Assembly: GCF_001653565.1 (NCBI RefSeq)
Contig: NZ_LYPB01000063.1
Coordinates: 62,001 to 126,000, forward strand
Source of the DNA: Paenibacillus oryzisoli
GTDB taxonomy: Bacteria > Bacillota > Bacilli > Paenibacillales > NBRC-103111
Direction of reading: 5' to 3'
DNA length: 64,000 nucleotides
Position 1 is the first letter of the stretch. Every line of letters starts with the position of its first letter. Under the pieces are notes generated by a model. It was not told the origin of the DNA. It saw nothing but the letters and a program-made list of their open reading frames with translations, and made no database searches. Position numbers and translations under genes: made by a program. This document shows positions 34,960 through 43,992 of this stretch, piece after piece.

Positions 34960-36324
34960 TTAGAAACCGGGCTGTGCTTTTTGCTTCATGTAATCCGCAT
35001 ACTTCTTATCCCAAGCACTAATGACTTGGTCCGGTGTTTTCCCACCTTGGACGGTCATATCTACATACATTTGCCATAGGTCTGGGAATATAGGGGAAAC
35101 AAAGGCCATTGGATCGTTAACTTGCGCGATATATTTATTCGTCGTGATATACTTGTCTACTAAAGCTTTCACAGCAGGGTGAACATTTCCCCCATTCACA
35201 TCTTTAAAGCCAGGTGAGCCTGGATTTTCCGCATAGTACATATTCATATACGCTGGTTGCGAAATTAAATTCAAGACACGCTTGGCTGCTTCGACATTTT
35301 TGGAATCTTTCGGAATAAAGAAGCCCTGTACAAATGCACCTGTCCCCATAACTTGTTTATCTCCGAAAGGAACAATAAATGCACCGATATTGTCCGATGC
35401 CATATTATTTTTCGTTAATAAGTCACCCACAGTCCATTCGCCATTATAGAGCATCGCTGTCTTTCCTGTAGCCAATGCATCTTTCGCATTATCAAACGTT
35501 GCTGTCATATGATCCTTATTCACGTAACCTTTAGTGTACAAATCAGTGAAATTCGTCAATATCGTTTTAAATTCAGGAATGTCCGCCCATTTCATTTTGT
35601 TCGTTAAGAGTTTGTCCCAGGTTGATTGTGCCTTGTCGCCTAACAGAACAGGAAGACCAATCGTCATGAAAATCTGTGTTGTCCATGAGTCTTTATCCGA
35701 CATATAAATCGGCGTAATCCCATTGCCTTTTGTTTTAATCGTTTCTAATAACGTTAGAAATTCTGTATAAGTTTGCGGCTCGCTTAGGCCCAAATCTTTG
35801 AACACCTTTTTATTGTAATAGGCAGCGGAATAGAAACTGGAAGACTCAACAGGCATCGCGTAAATCTTACCGTCTGCCTTCAGTAAATTAGGGTTAGCCA
35901 GTCGTGATACCCAGGGCTCATTGCTGAGATCGACCATATTCTTCGGGGCATCGACCGTCACATATTCCGAAGGTGCATTGTTCATTAAGATGTCTGGTAC
36001 TTCTTTGGTTGCAATTTTTGTTTTGACCAAATTGTAGTATTGATCATCCGGCACAATTTGGATATCTAACGTAATTTTTTCTTCATCTTTTAATTTTTGG
36101 GCTATTTTCTTATAAGCCTCTTTGTATTTTGCCTGAGAAGTCAATAAAGATACCGTGACCTCTTTCTTCTCAGCTGGCTTTGCACTTTCTGCGGCTTTCG
36201 TTGCGGCCGGTGCGGCACTTGCTGTCGTTGTCGTTTCCGCATTTGAACCACACGCCGTTGAGATCACCATCATGCAACCAACCAATGCGAGTAATCCTGC
36301 TTGTTTGCTCTTCTGTACGTTCAT
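34960..36324 (-). CDS. Sugar-binding lipoprotein, MalE-like CUT1 (cluster 4)
   Basis: A 454-residue lipoprotein with lipobox ISTAC (about 22-26) and a Thr/Ala/Lys-rich tether. The first lobe begins KEVTVSLLTSQAKYKEAYKK; later blocks include YAMPVESSSFYSAAYYNKK and the C-terminal PDQVISAWDKKYADYMKQ typical of MalE/UgpB-like proteins. TAGGGAGG lies before the ATG. It is the first gene of its operon and is divergent from the secreted beta-helix gene on the plus strand. Confidence 0.9.
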   Translation of the reverse strand: MNVQKSKQAGLLALVGCMMVISTACGSNAETTTTASAAPAATKAAESAKPAEKKEVTVSLLTSQAKYKEAYKKIAQKLKDEEKITLDIQIVPDDQYYNLVKTKIATKEVPDILMNNAPSEYVTVDAPKNMVDLSNEPWVSRLANPNLLKADGKIYAMPVESSSFYSAAYYNKKVFKDLGLSEPQTYTEFLTLLETIKTKGNGITPIYMSDKDSWTTQIFMTIGLPVLLGDKAQSTWDKLLTNKMKWADIPEFKTILTNFTDLYTKGYVNKDHMTATFDNAKDALATGKTAMLYNGEWTVGDLLTKNNMASDNIGAFIVPFGDKQVMGTGAFVQGFFIPKDSKNVEAAKRVLNLISQPAYMNMYYAENPGSPGFKDVNGGNVHPAVKALVDKYITTNKYIAQVNDPMAFVSPIFPDLWQMYVDMTVQGGKTPDQVISAWDKKYADYMKQKAQPGF

Positions 36325-36676
36325 CTGTTTTTACCTCCCTATTTTTCGTTTCGCTAAGGTACAACGTTAGTTTACGTCCTCCCATTCATTCCTTAAATAG
36401 AAAGAATGGAAGACTTGATATGGAAATTCTTAAAAAAACTTAAGCGGTATGAACACAACGGCCAACGATGGATGGCGTATTTGTATTAATTCCATACCAC
36501 CTTTTTCATTTTGTACATTGATCAAAGGAAGGTACACTTATATGATTTAAACAAGCCACACTTCTGTTCGTGAATCTGTCGACAATTCGCGCAACTTGAA
36601 AGGGCTTTCACTAATTTATAATTCGATTATAGCGTATGGTCTTCATTTTCAAATACTAGAATTGAGGTGTTTATTT
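36325..36676. other. Divergent promoter region, 352 bases
   Basis: It separates the cluster 4 SBP (minus) from the plus-strand beta-helix gene. On the minus strand TGGTATGGA (-10 at 36496-36491) is a possible extended -10, leaving a leader of about 165 bases. An imperfect inverted repeat (CCATTC/GAATGG around 36381-36409) lies in that leader. No small gene is credible here. Confidence 0.4.
36596..36622 (+). promoter_or_regulatory. Candidate promoter of the plus-strand beta-helix gene
   Basis: TTGAAA (36596-36601) and a perfect TATAAT (36617-36622) are separated by 15 bases, shorter than the ideal 17. The start codon is 55 bases past the -10. Confidence 0.4.
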
Positions 36677-39652
36677 ATGAAAAATAGTGCAAATAGCATA
36701 ATTCTCCCATTCCTTCTCTGGTGTACATTTACTTTACTTTTAATTGGGGGGATATTACTCCCCACAAGCATTACACATGCAGCCACAACGGTAACCACCA
36801 TGCCGGACATGCCAGGTTTAAGCACTAGTTCCGATTTTGCCGTTAAGGTGCGACCCGTAGGAACCAGTTCTTGGACAACCGTTAAAGTTTTTTCCTTTAC
36901 GAATGAGTATAAACAAAATATGGCTAGAGTCACTGCCGATGGTCCTGTGGAAGTCCAAGTTACGGATCTCGTCGGCAATATTTCCTCTTATCAGTTCGAA
37001 CCGAAGCGCTACAACATCACGCCAGTCGTGAACACTAACACGCTTACATTCACGGCTAGCCCACTTCAGAAGTTCGCCATCTCTTGGGGGACTAACATTC
37101 ATAATTGGCTAACACTTGTAATCGAACCCGTTGAGGTTAATCCTCCGGGACCGAATGATGCCAATGTCGTCAACATAGCGAACTTTGTAACGGATAATAC
37201 AGGCGCTACCGACGTATATGCCGGCATCGACAAAGCGATCGATTACTTACTTTCGACATCTGGTAAATCCATTATTTATTTCCCTGATGGCATATACCGC
37301 ACGCATTCCATTGAATTAAATCTTGTAGACAATATTTCCTTCTACTTCAGTGCGGGATCGAGAATTGTATGGGATGAAAATAGCTGGGGATCCAACATAT
37401 TCAGGGTAAGCGGCAGCAATAACGTTAAGTTTTATGGCAGAGGCATACTCGACGGTACATATAGGATTCATGGAGGAAGAGGTGCATCCGGGTTGGGATG
37501 GTGGGATGGCATCAACATGACCCATCTGTCGGGAAGGATTTCTAACGGACTCGTTGTTGACGGGATTTGGTTCATGGATACGCCAAACTCCCCTATGCGC
37601 ACAGAGGGCGGTAATAATGCTACCTTCTACAATACGAAATATGTGAACTACGGTGGAACAATGAATGATAACATTGTCATCTATGGTGGCTCCAATATTA
37701 CATTCGACGAAAGTATTGGTCTTGCTGCAGATGATTCCTGGTCTGCTCATACAGGAGCTTGGGGAGGATTTACAAGCACCTATAATGTAAGTTTCACGAA
37801 CAGCACTTACATTTCTAGGGCCGATGGCGGTTCCGGAGGCATTGCTTATGGTTGTAACGAAGCGAACTATGAGGGCGGAGATGTATGGGGGATTTCCTAC
37901 AAGAATCTCTCCATTCCCCAGTTCGGACAAACGTTAGATTCCTTTAACAGCCCATTGAACGGTAAGTATGGCAATTTTTTATTCGACAACGTCCAATTTA
38001 CCGGATCATCGTCGACCACGCATACAGCATTCGATCATTTCGCCAATTTGAGTGGTACGATTATACTCAACAACATGGTCTTCAAAGATACAGGAGGACA
38101 AATCGCAGGAAATCCCTCCAATAAAATAACAGACCTGTACATCAATAACCTGAAAATGAACGGCAATACCATTAACTCAGCAGCTCAGGGCGGATTTACG
38201 ATAACCGATACCGATAATGTACATTGGAATGCTAGCTATCCGACTTTCACTCAACCTGCTCCTGTGTCTGCGCCTCCGGCAATACCCGTGTACAGTTTGC
38301 CTATTTCTGATAATTTTAACAACGGAACGCTTATGAATTGGACGGATTTATCAGGTTCGCATAATAACACCGATCATATTGCCAACGTAAATGACCCAAG
38401 CACCTCAGATAGGAGCATAAGTCTGAATGATCTTGAATGGAGTGGCGTTGCCGGTATGATCAAACGCTTCACACCTCAAGGGCAAGATAAAGTCGTTACC
38501 ATTGAAATGGATTTAAAGCCTACGGCAAACAATAAGATTTCTAATGTTTACATTAATGACAGAGTAGGATCAATTGTAGGCGGATTAAGATTTTATAATA
38601 ACGGAAAAATTAAATACTTTGGTACCAAGGGGTCCAATTTTGAACCGGGCATTGATATTATGAACTACAATGCAAATACATGGTACCATTTGAAGTGGGT
38701 ATTTGACGTAGGTCAAATGAAGTATGATCTTTATATTGGAACGGGAAGAGGTGTAATACCGAGTACCGCGACGCTAAGTGGGATTGCATTCAAGCATGAA
38801 ATTCCCAATATTGCCAGCGTTCGTATGGACACTGAGAGCACTTGGTTGATCTACGATCAGCAGATTACTTCCTTTAATGTGGACAATGTAGCGATCACTT
38901 CTGCAAACAGTGCTAATAGCCTAGTAAATGATAATGCTTCAGGGGTAACCTATACAGGTACATGGAGTTATGCTCCCGGCCGTATTTACGGAGACTATTT
39001 CGATGATGTGCATCATACGACTACTAATAACGACTACGTGCAATATACATTCACCGGGACTGGAGTCAGCTACATCACGGAGAAGAACACGGACCAAGGC
39101 AATGTTGATGTATACATCGACGGTGTTTTCCAAACCACAGTTAACTTAAATGCTTCTAGCCGGGCCGTCCGGCAGAACGTATATAGCAAAACAGGATTGC
39201 CCTTTGGAACACATACGATTAAGCTTGTTAAAACATCAGGGACATACATGCTGATTGATGCCTTTAATATTCGTACAAATTCAGTCCCAACAACGGCTAA
39301 CGACAATGCGAGTGGAATAGCCTACACCGGCACGTGGGCGGTTTCCAGCGCCCGAGGCTTAGGCGACTACAACGACGATCTCCACTATACTTCCACGAAT
39401 AATGACTATGTTGAGTACACCTTTACAGGAACGGGAATCAGCTATATCGCAGAGAAAAACAGCGATGAGGGCAATGTCGATGTATATATCGACGGAGTCT
39501 TGCAAACAACAGTTAATTGCCATGCATCCAGTCGTTTAGTCCAGCAGGTCATATACAGTAAAACTGGATTGTCTAGCGGCTCCCATACGATTAAGCTTAT
39601 TAAAACATCTGGAACCTATATGGTGGTTGATGCGTTCAGTGTTACTCCGTAA
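36677..39652 (+). CDS. Secreted beta-helix glycosidase-like protein with tandem C-terminal modules
   Basis: A 991-residue exported protein. ATG 36677 (MKNSANSIILPF) has GAGGTG 7 bases before it; the frame upstream to 36596 begins at TTG inside the -35. Signal peptide to about 36 (THAATT). After a small beta domain, a right-handed beta-helix spans about 155-540, with FPDGIYRTHSIELN, GRGILDGTYR and an Asp pair near 351 (AADDSWSAHTG) in GH28/GH49-like style. A LamG-like sandwich (about 543-745) and two related modules of some 117 residues (750-866, 874-990) follow. It probably degrades or binds a plant polysaccharide outside the cell. Classical GH28 GHG and RIK motifs are not seen, so the family is uncertain. 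Confidence 0.75.
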   Translation: MKNSANSIILPFLLWCTFTLLLIGGILLPTSITHAATTVTTMPDMPGLSTSSDFAVKVRPVGTSSWTTVKVFSFTNEYKQNMARVTADGPVEVQVTDLVGNISSYQFEPKRYNITPVVNTNTLTFTASPLQKFAISWGTNIHNWLTLVIEPVEVNPPGPNDANVVNIANFVTDNTGATDVYAGIDKAIDYLLSTSGKSIIYFPDGIYRTHSIELNLVDNISFYFSAGSRIVWDENSWGSNIFRVSGSNNVKFYGRGILDGTYRIHGGRGASGLGWWDGINMTHLSGRISNGLVVDGIWFMDTPNSPMRTEGGNNATFYNTKYVNYGGTMNDNIVIYGGSNITFDESIGLAADDSWSAHTGAWGGFTSTYNVSFTNSTYISRADGGSGGIAYGCNEANYEGGDVWGISYKNLSIPQFGQTLDSFNSPLNGKYGNFLFDNVQFTGSSSTTHTAFDHFANLSGTIILNNMVFKDTGGQIAGNPSNKITDLYINNLKMNGNTINSAAQGGFTITDTDNVHWNASYPTFTQPAPVSAPPAIPVYSLPISDNFNNGTLMNWTDLSGSHNNTDHIANVNDPSTSDRSISLNDLEWSGVAGMIKRFTPQGQDKVVTIEMDLKPTANNKISNVYINDRVGSIVGGLRFYNNGKIKYFGTKGSNFEPGIDIMNYNANTWYHLKWVFDVGQMKYDLYIGTGRGVIPSTATLSGIAFKHEIPNIASVRMDTESTWLIYDQQITSFNVDNVAITSANSANSLVNDNASGVTYTGTWSYAPGRIYGDYFDDVHHTTTNNDYVQYTFTGTGVSYITEKNTDQGNVDVYIDGVFQTTVNLNASSRAVRQNVYSKTGLPFGTHTIKLVKTSGTYMLIDAFNIRTNSVPTTANDNASGIAYTGTWAVSSARGLGDYNDDLHYTSTNNDYVEYTFTGTGISYIAEKNSDEGNVDVYIDGVLQTTVNCHASSRLVQQVIYSKTGLSSGSHTIKLIKTSGTYMVVDAFSVTP
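38927..39649 (+). repeat. Tandem duplicated protein module
   Basis: Residues encoded at 38927-39273 and 39299-39649 are copies of one module: each starts NDNASG, contains NNDYVxYTFTGTGxSYI, GNVDVYIDGV and SKTGL, and ends in a VDAF/IDAF strand. DNA identity is also evident (for example CATACGATTAAGCTT in both), indicating a fairly recent duplication. The module is probably a beta-sandwich carbohydrate- or wall-binding unit. Confidence 0.8.
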
Positions 39653-39677
39653 TCCGCTGCTCTAGTCACAACGAAGG

Positions 39678-39720
39678 AGGATTCACAATTAAGCTATTCC
39701 TAAATTGTGAATCCTTCTTT
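39678..39720 (+). terminator. Terminator after the plus-strand beta-helix gene
   Basis: AGGATTCACAATT (39678-39690) pairs with AATTGTGAATCCT (39703-39715), followed by TCTTTC on the plus strand, 26 bases past the stop. Confidence 0.8.
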
Positions 39721-39785
39721 CGGTGACTCAAGGCTTTGCTGGCTACTTCGTTAGTTAGCCGCCCATCAACAAGCGTACCCGATCT

Positions 39786-39814
39786 TTGACACTAATGAGC
39801 TTAGATTTTTTAAT
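39786..39814 (+). promoter_or_regulatory. Promoter of the tetR-type gene
   Basis: A consensus -35 TTGACA (39786-39791) is followed after 17 bases by TTTAAT (39809-39814), 46 bases before the start codon. The -35 overlaps a TGACAC half-site like those in the two operators downstream, which would fit weak autorepression. Confidence 0.6.
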
Positions 39815-39859
39815 GTGTGTATGTTAGACTTATATCTGAAATCGGAAGGGAGAAGAACC

Positions 39860-40426
39860 ATGGGCAGAAAGCAATCTTATACGGAGTCGGAACTACTAGA
39901 CATAACAAAAAAGTTAGTTCTTGAGCATGGGTATGACGGATTTCATCTCAAGTTGCTTTCGCAGCATTTACCGGGTGCACGTAGTACAATTTATCAATAT
40001 TATTCAAATAAAGAAGAAATTGTTGCGGCCTGCATGAAGCGTGTCATTGAGACGGTTATCAAAAAGACATCGGCAATCGATGAAACCAACTCTATGCAAG
40101 CTCTTCAGGGATTGCTTGACATATATGTAGAAGAATCCAAGTTGCATCAACTGTTAAGCGATGCTCATAAAATCAGCCCAGTAAATTCGTCCGCGACTAG
40201 TCGTGATCTTATATTTGTTGAGCAAGCCCATATTACATTAAAGGATCAACTGACTCGTCTCTTCCAAAGAGCCCAACAGGAGAAAAATCTCAGGGGAGAT
40301 ATCCCCCTCCCCATACTCATCGGTGGTTTTTTCAACCTCATTAACATCCCAAACATGATGAACGTCCCTAATCCCCAATGGAGTAAGCTATTGTTTCAAA
40401 TGTGGATGGGAGGAGCTCAAAGTTAA
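39860..40426 (+). CDS. TetR/AcrR-family transcriptional regulator
   Basis: A 188-residue repressor-like protein. ATG 39860 (MGRKQSYTESELL) has GGAAGGGAG before it; the longer frame from 39815 starts next to the -10. The TetR helix-turn-helix is at about 25-47 (HLKLLSQHLPGARSTIYQYY followed by NKEEI). The ligand-binding half is not diagnostic. It precedes a LolD/FtsX-type transporter whose promoter has two palindromes suited to a TetR dimer, so it probably represses that transporter until a toxic or signal molecule binds. Confidence 0.88.
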   Translation: MGRKQSYTESELLDITKKLVLEHGYDGFHLKLLSQHLPGARSTIYQYYSNKEEIVAACMKRVIETVIKKTSAIDETNSMQALQGLLDIYVEESKLHQLLSDAHKISPVNSSATSRDLIFVEQAHITLKDQLTRLFQRAQQEKNLRGDIPLPILIGGFFNLINIPNMMNVPNPQWSKLLFQMWMGGAQS

Positions 40427-40444
40427 GGAGGGCTTCTCTTGAAT

Positions 40445-40474
40445 TTGACATAAGTGTCATTTATATTGTTTAAT
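40445..40474 (+). promoter_or_regulatory. Transporter promoter with operator 1 over its -35
   Basis: TTGACA (40445-40450), 18-base spacer, TTTAAT (40469-40474). The palindrome TGACATAAGTGTCA (40446-40459) covers the -35, so a bound repressor would block RNA polymerase. Confidence 0.65.
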
Positions 40475-40509
40475 AAGTGAAGACAGATGGCATTGCCTTT
40501 TGTCGTAAT

Positions 40510-40523
40510 TGACACATGTGTCA
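40510..40523 (+). promoter_or_regulatory. Operator 2, perfect palindrome
   Basis: TGACACATGTGTCA is a perfect 14-base palindrome with the same TGACA-N4-TGTCA arms as operator 1, 64 bases downstream of it and just before the transporter's ribosome site. Confidence 0.65.
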
Positions 40524-40549
40524 TAATCGTAGATAAGGAGATGGAGAAC

Positions 40550-41671
40550 ATGTTTTTAGCATTAAGGGAAATCATGCATAGCAAGATGAAATTTTCTATG
40601 ATCGTCATTATATTTGTCTTGATTGCCTGGTTAGTATTCATCCTTTCGGGATTGGGTAATGGATTATCAACACTTGCGGCGTCAAGCTTCCAGAACATGA
40701 AAGCCGATTATGTTGTCTTTGAACAAGGGTCACAGTCGTCCATGGGTAAGTCCCTATTGTCTGACCAATTGGTTGCAGAAGCAGAGAAATTGCCTAATGT
40801 AACTGCCGCATCCCCAATGGGGAGTACGATGGCTACGGCTTTGAAAGGCACTAGCACAAAGAATGAAGATAAGGTCGATATTGCAATCTTAGGCATTCTC
40901 CCCGGCAGCTTCCTGGAGCCTACTGTAATCGAAGGCAAAGGATTATCTGCGGAAGATCCAACAGGCGTTATTGTGAACAAGACAATGAAAGATGAAGGTT
41001 TTAAACTTGGAGATACGTTTCAATTGGACGGATCCACACAATCATTGACGATTAGCGGGTTCGTCGACAACCAGACCTACAACCATATTTCAGCCGTATT
41101 TGTTCACATCTCCGAATGGCGGAAGATTACCTTCGCCGCGCCGGGGTCGGATAAGGGAGTTGCGGGTCCGGTCAACGCAATTATGTTACAGGGCGAGCAA
41201 ATCGATCCTGCGCTTATTAGCAGCAAGCTTTCCAACACAGATACTGTGACACGTGGAGCAGCGATTTATGGTATGCCGGGGTATAAGGAAGAAAACGGGA
41301 CCATTATGATGATGCTGGCCTTTTTGCTCGCAATCTCCGCATTCGTTCTTGGTGTCTTCTTTTATGTCATTACGATGCAGAAAACAAACCAATTCGGCAT
41401 TATGAAAGCCATCGGCGCAAGAAACGGCTTTTTGGGTAAAGCCATTGTCTCTCAAGTCTTTTTCCTATCGCTGACGAGTATCGTTTTTGGCGTCTTACTC
41501 ACATACGGGACAGCTGCAATTATGCCGAAGGGGATGCCGTTCAAGCTGGAGCCGAGCCTCGTCATCGAGTATTCAATTATCCTTCTTGTCATAGCAGTCC
41601 TCAGTTCATTGGTCTCCGTTAGAAAAATAACTAAAATTGATCCGCTTAAAGCGTTAGGGAGGGTTGAATAA
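40550..41671 (+). CDS. FtsX/MacB-type ABC transporter permease
   Basis: A 373-residue protein. ATG 40550 (MFLALREIMHSKMKF) is 9 bases after AAGGAG; other in-frame starts at 40541 and 40487 have no suitable site. A first helix at about 13-36 is followed by an extracellular MacB-like domain of some 200 residues and three C-terminal helices with MKAIGARNGFLGKAI, the usual FtsX-family coupling segment. With the ATPase that overlaps it by one base it forms a LolCDE/MacB-like extruder or resistance pump. Substrate unknown; control probably by the TetR-type protein. Confidence 0.88.
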   Translation: MFLALREIMHSKMKFSMIVIIFVLIAWLVFILSGLGNGLSTLAASSFQNMKADYVVFEQGSQSSMGKSLLSDQLVAEAEKLPNVTAASPMGSTMATALKGTSTKNEDKVDIAILGILPGSFLEPTVIEGKGLSAEDPTGVIVNKTMKDEGFKLGDTFQLDGSTQSLTISGFVDNQTYNHISAVFVHISEWRKITFAAPGSDKGVAGPVNAIMLQGEQIDPALISSKLSNTDTVTRGAAIYGMPGYKEENGTIMMMLAFLLAISAFVLGVFFYVITMQKTNQFGIMKAIGARNGFLGKAIVSQVFFLSLTSIVFGVLLTYGTAAIMPKGMPFKLEPSLVIEYSIILLVIAVLSSLVSVRKITKIDPLKALGRVE

Positions 41672-42345
41672 TGACGGCAGGTTTACAAATCAGCAGCGTC
41701 ACAAAGTATTATGCCGAGGGGAACAACAGAATATCCGCGCTTGAACAAGTGTCCATCTCGGTGGAGCCTGGAGAGTTTGTTGCTGTCGTCGGACCTTCCG
41801 GTTCTGGCAAGAGCACTTTTTTATCAATAGCAGGTGCACTGCTCAAACCCTCGGAAGGTGAAGTCAACTTGAATGGACATCTTCTGTCCAAGCTCACCGA
41901 TAAAGAACTGTCACATATAAGATTGAAGGAAATCGGGTTTATTATGCAATCATCTAATCTTGTTCCTTATCTGAACGTCCTTGACCAAATTCTCTTAGTC
42001 AAGAGGATGTCGGGGAAGGTTCGAGCCGAAGATAAAACATTCGCAATTAAGTTGCTGGACGAATTGGGACTCCATTCGAAGCTGAAGAACTTCCCGGATG
42101 AGCTGTCCGGAGGCGAGAAACAGCGTACGGCTATCGCACGTGCATTGATTAACAATCCAAACGTTATCTTAGCAGATGAGCCCACGGCCAGTCTGGATAC
42201 CAAGCGTGCTCATGAAGTGGTGAGTCTGATCGCAAATGAGGTTAGGTCGCGTCAGAAAGCGGCCATTATGGTCACGCATGATGAGCGTATGCTTGAATAT
42301 TGCGATAAAGTATACCGGATGGAAGACGGCAGATTATCGCTCTGA
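41671..42345 (+). CDS. LolD/MacB-type ABC transporter ATPase
   Basis: A 224-residue ATPase with Walker [10 protein letters not shown] (about 40-48), Q-loop [10 protein letters not shown], signature LSGGEKQR (about 144-151), Walker [13 protein letters not shown] and switch His in MVTHDERM. The start overlaps the permease stop in a TAATG arrangement. It energises the FtsX-type permease only; its family does not serve sugar importers. Confidence 0.92.
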   Translation: MTAGLQISSVTKYYAEGNNRISALEQVSISVEPGEFVAVVGPSGSGKSTFLSIAGALLKPSEGEVNLNGHLLSKLTDKELSHIRLKEIGFIMQSSNLVPYLNVLDQILLVKRMSGKVRAEDKTFAIKLLDELGLHSKLKNFPDELSGGEKQRTAIARALINNPNVILADEPTASLDTKRAHEVVSLIANEVRSRQKAAIMVTHDERMLEYCDKVYRMEDGRLSL

Positions 42346-42394
42346 ATGGCAAGATCGTCATGCCAGATGTTCAAAAATTTAATCAGGTTTAAAA

Positions 42395-42430
42395 ATGAGG
42401 TTAACCATTCACTGGCTAACCTCATCTTTT
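42395..42430. terminator. Bidirectional rho-independent terminator
   Basis: ATGAGGTTAACCA (42395-42407) pairs with TGGCTAACCTCAT (42413-42425) with one mismatch, followed by CTTTTTA on the plus strand and by TTTTTAAA on the minus strand. It can end both the transporter operon and the convergent Rieske/GH105 operon. Confidence 0.85.
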
Positions 42431-42527
42431 TATTGTGGAGCGAAGTTATCAAATAAACTATTGGTCCCTTTCGAATAGTCGTATTGAATATCATACAGCT
42501 TATGGCAGGTTCTTCTAACTAGGACCT

Positions 42528-43978
42528 TCAGTACTTGGTATATGCATAAAGCTGTGCCCATAAGCCTAACCCCATTTGCGAGCATACCCGATAACCGCTT
42601 CGCTGCAGTTCCATGCCCCCAGCATTATGCTGAGCAACGCCCGTCAATATGCCATCTGGCGATAGGTAGGGGGAAAGCGCCAAGAGATTATGATTGGCGA
42701 TCGACATGTAGCTGCTAGGTAACAACTGACAACTAGCCGCTAAGGCTAAGGCAGCCGAAATTCCTGCTGAGCCAGAGGTATCAATTCCCGTCTTAGGATC
42801 ATCCACGAAACAAGACCACAACCCGTCTGGCTGTCTCCAATCCATTACCACCCCAGCAATACGGGAAATCTCTGCCTCTAACTCATCCATTCCTGCTAGG
42901 TTCGCGAAAGGAGCATTTTTGAGCTCGACGCAGGTTTTAACCAAACCTAAGCAATACCAAGCAAAGGCTCTCGCCCAGTTGCGAAAGGTATGTTCTTGCG
43001 ATTTGCGACGATAGCGCAAGTACACACACTGCTCGCGTGCCAGGCAATCTCTTCGCAGCAGAATTTGCGCAATTGCTTGCTCCGCTAAATCCTGACGCTT
43101 GAACTGCCTCGCCATAACGGCAAGCGGGTACGCCACTGTATACGAGCCTTCTGCCGAGACCATGTCTTCATCGATGACAGCACCGCTGTTCTTTTTACTT
43201 GTAACCTCAAAGAATTCAAGCGCTTTACGAACCACAGGATGATCCAAACGGTATTTGGCAATTACAGCCAGCGGCAGCGTCGCTTCAATTGTAGTAAACG
43301 TACCGTCAGCCTGTTTACCTTGCAAATCCTCATAGAGCAACTCTCCCTGCTCATTAAAAAACTGGCTGAAATGCAAATCTAGGATAGGATTCACCCGATT
43401 TTCTCCCTGAATCGGCTGTAAGCTGTACAGCCCATCCAACACACATCCCTCCATCCAGCCGAAAGGTTGAATGGACGATAACGAAAGAATTGTATGCAAG
43501 GCTTCCTCCTCGCGTGAGTCTGGCTCTCCTATCAACAAGTGAGGTGTGAAAAGCACACGCGTCTCCTCACCAAAAAGAGTATCAAATACCCATAGCTGCT
43601 GCTCCCCGCCTTTGAGCTCCAGTCGTACGCCCTCATTTAGTGCTGCTGCAGTTTGTTCCGCCGAAAGCAGCAGCTCAAAGGGCTGAAATGCATAGGCGAA
43701 TCGTATATCGATGACACCGATCCATTCATTCGATCGACGCAGGAACACATCAACCTGTTGGGCATCCCGATAATCTAATGCAACAGTAATCCGCAATCGA
43801 CTGACTTGACCTGGTGCTTGCTTCAACTGCTCTTCGTTCAACTGCCATGTCAAGGTTAGTTGATCCTGACCTTCTCCCAAATGGACGCCATGCCAGCCCC
43901 TGCAATTTGTTTACCACTTGGTAGTACCGTCTTAGACGCACTAACTATGTGAGCGGGCAAATATTGAACCTGTCTCAT
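42528..43978 (-). CDS. GH105/GH88-like unsaturated glucuronyl hydrolase, frameshifted near its 5' end
   Basis: The continuous frame gives 450 residues from a TTG at 43880, with GH105 hallmarks: SAEGSYTVAYPLAVMARQ, HTFRNWARAFAWYCLG and the late DTSGSAGISAALA, where the Asp/Thr/Ser region binds the unsaturated uronate. Such enzymes remove the 4,5-unsaturated end left by lyases, in the cytoplasm. The real start is probably ATG 43978, with AGGAGAGGGGACCAAG before it, 14 bases after the AraC stop. That frame (MRQVQYLPAHIVSASKTVLP) stops after 40 codons. It rejoins the main frame (GWHGVHLGEGQDQ) if one base is added in the C4 run at 43897-43900. This is either a true frameshift mutation, a sequencing error or, less likely, slippage. 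The TTG start has no convincing ribosome site. Confidence 0.75.
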
Positions 43979-43992
43979 CTTGGTCCCCTCTC

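Noticed and set aside
36596-36676. Longer start of the plus-strand beta-helix gene at TTG 36596
   Set aside because: It would begin in the -35 hexamer, add residues before the signal peptide and has no ribosome site, whereas ATG 36677 has GAGGTG.
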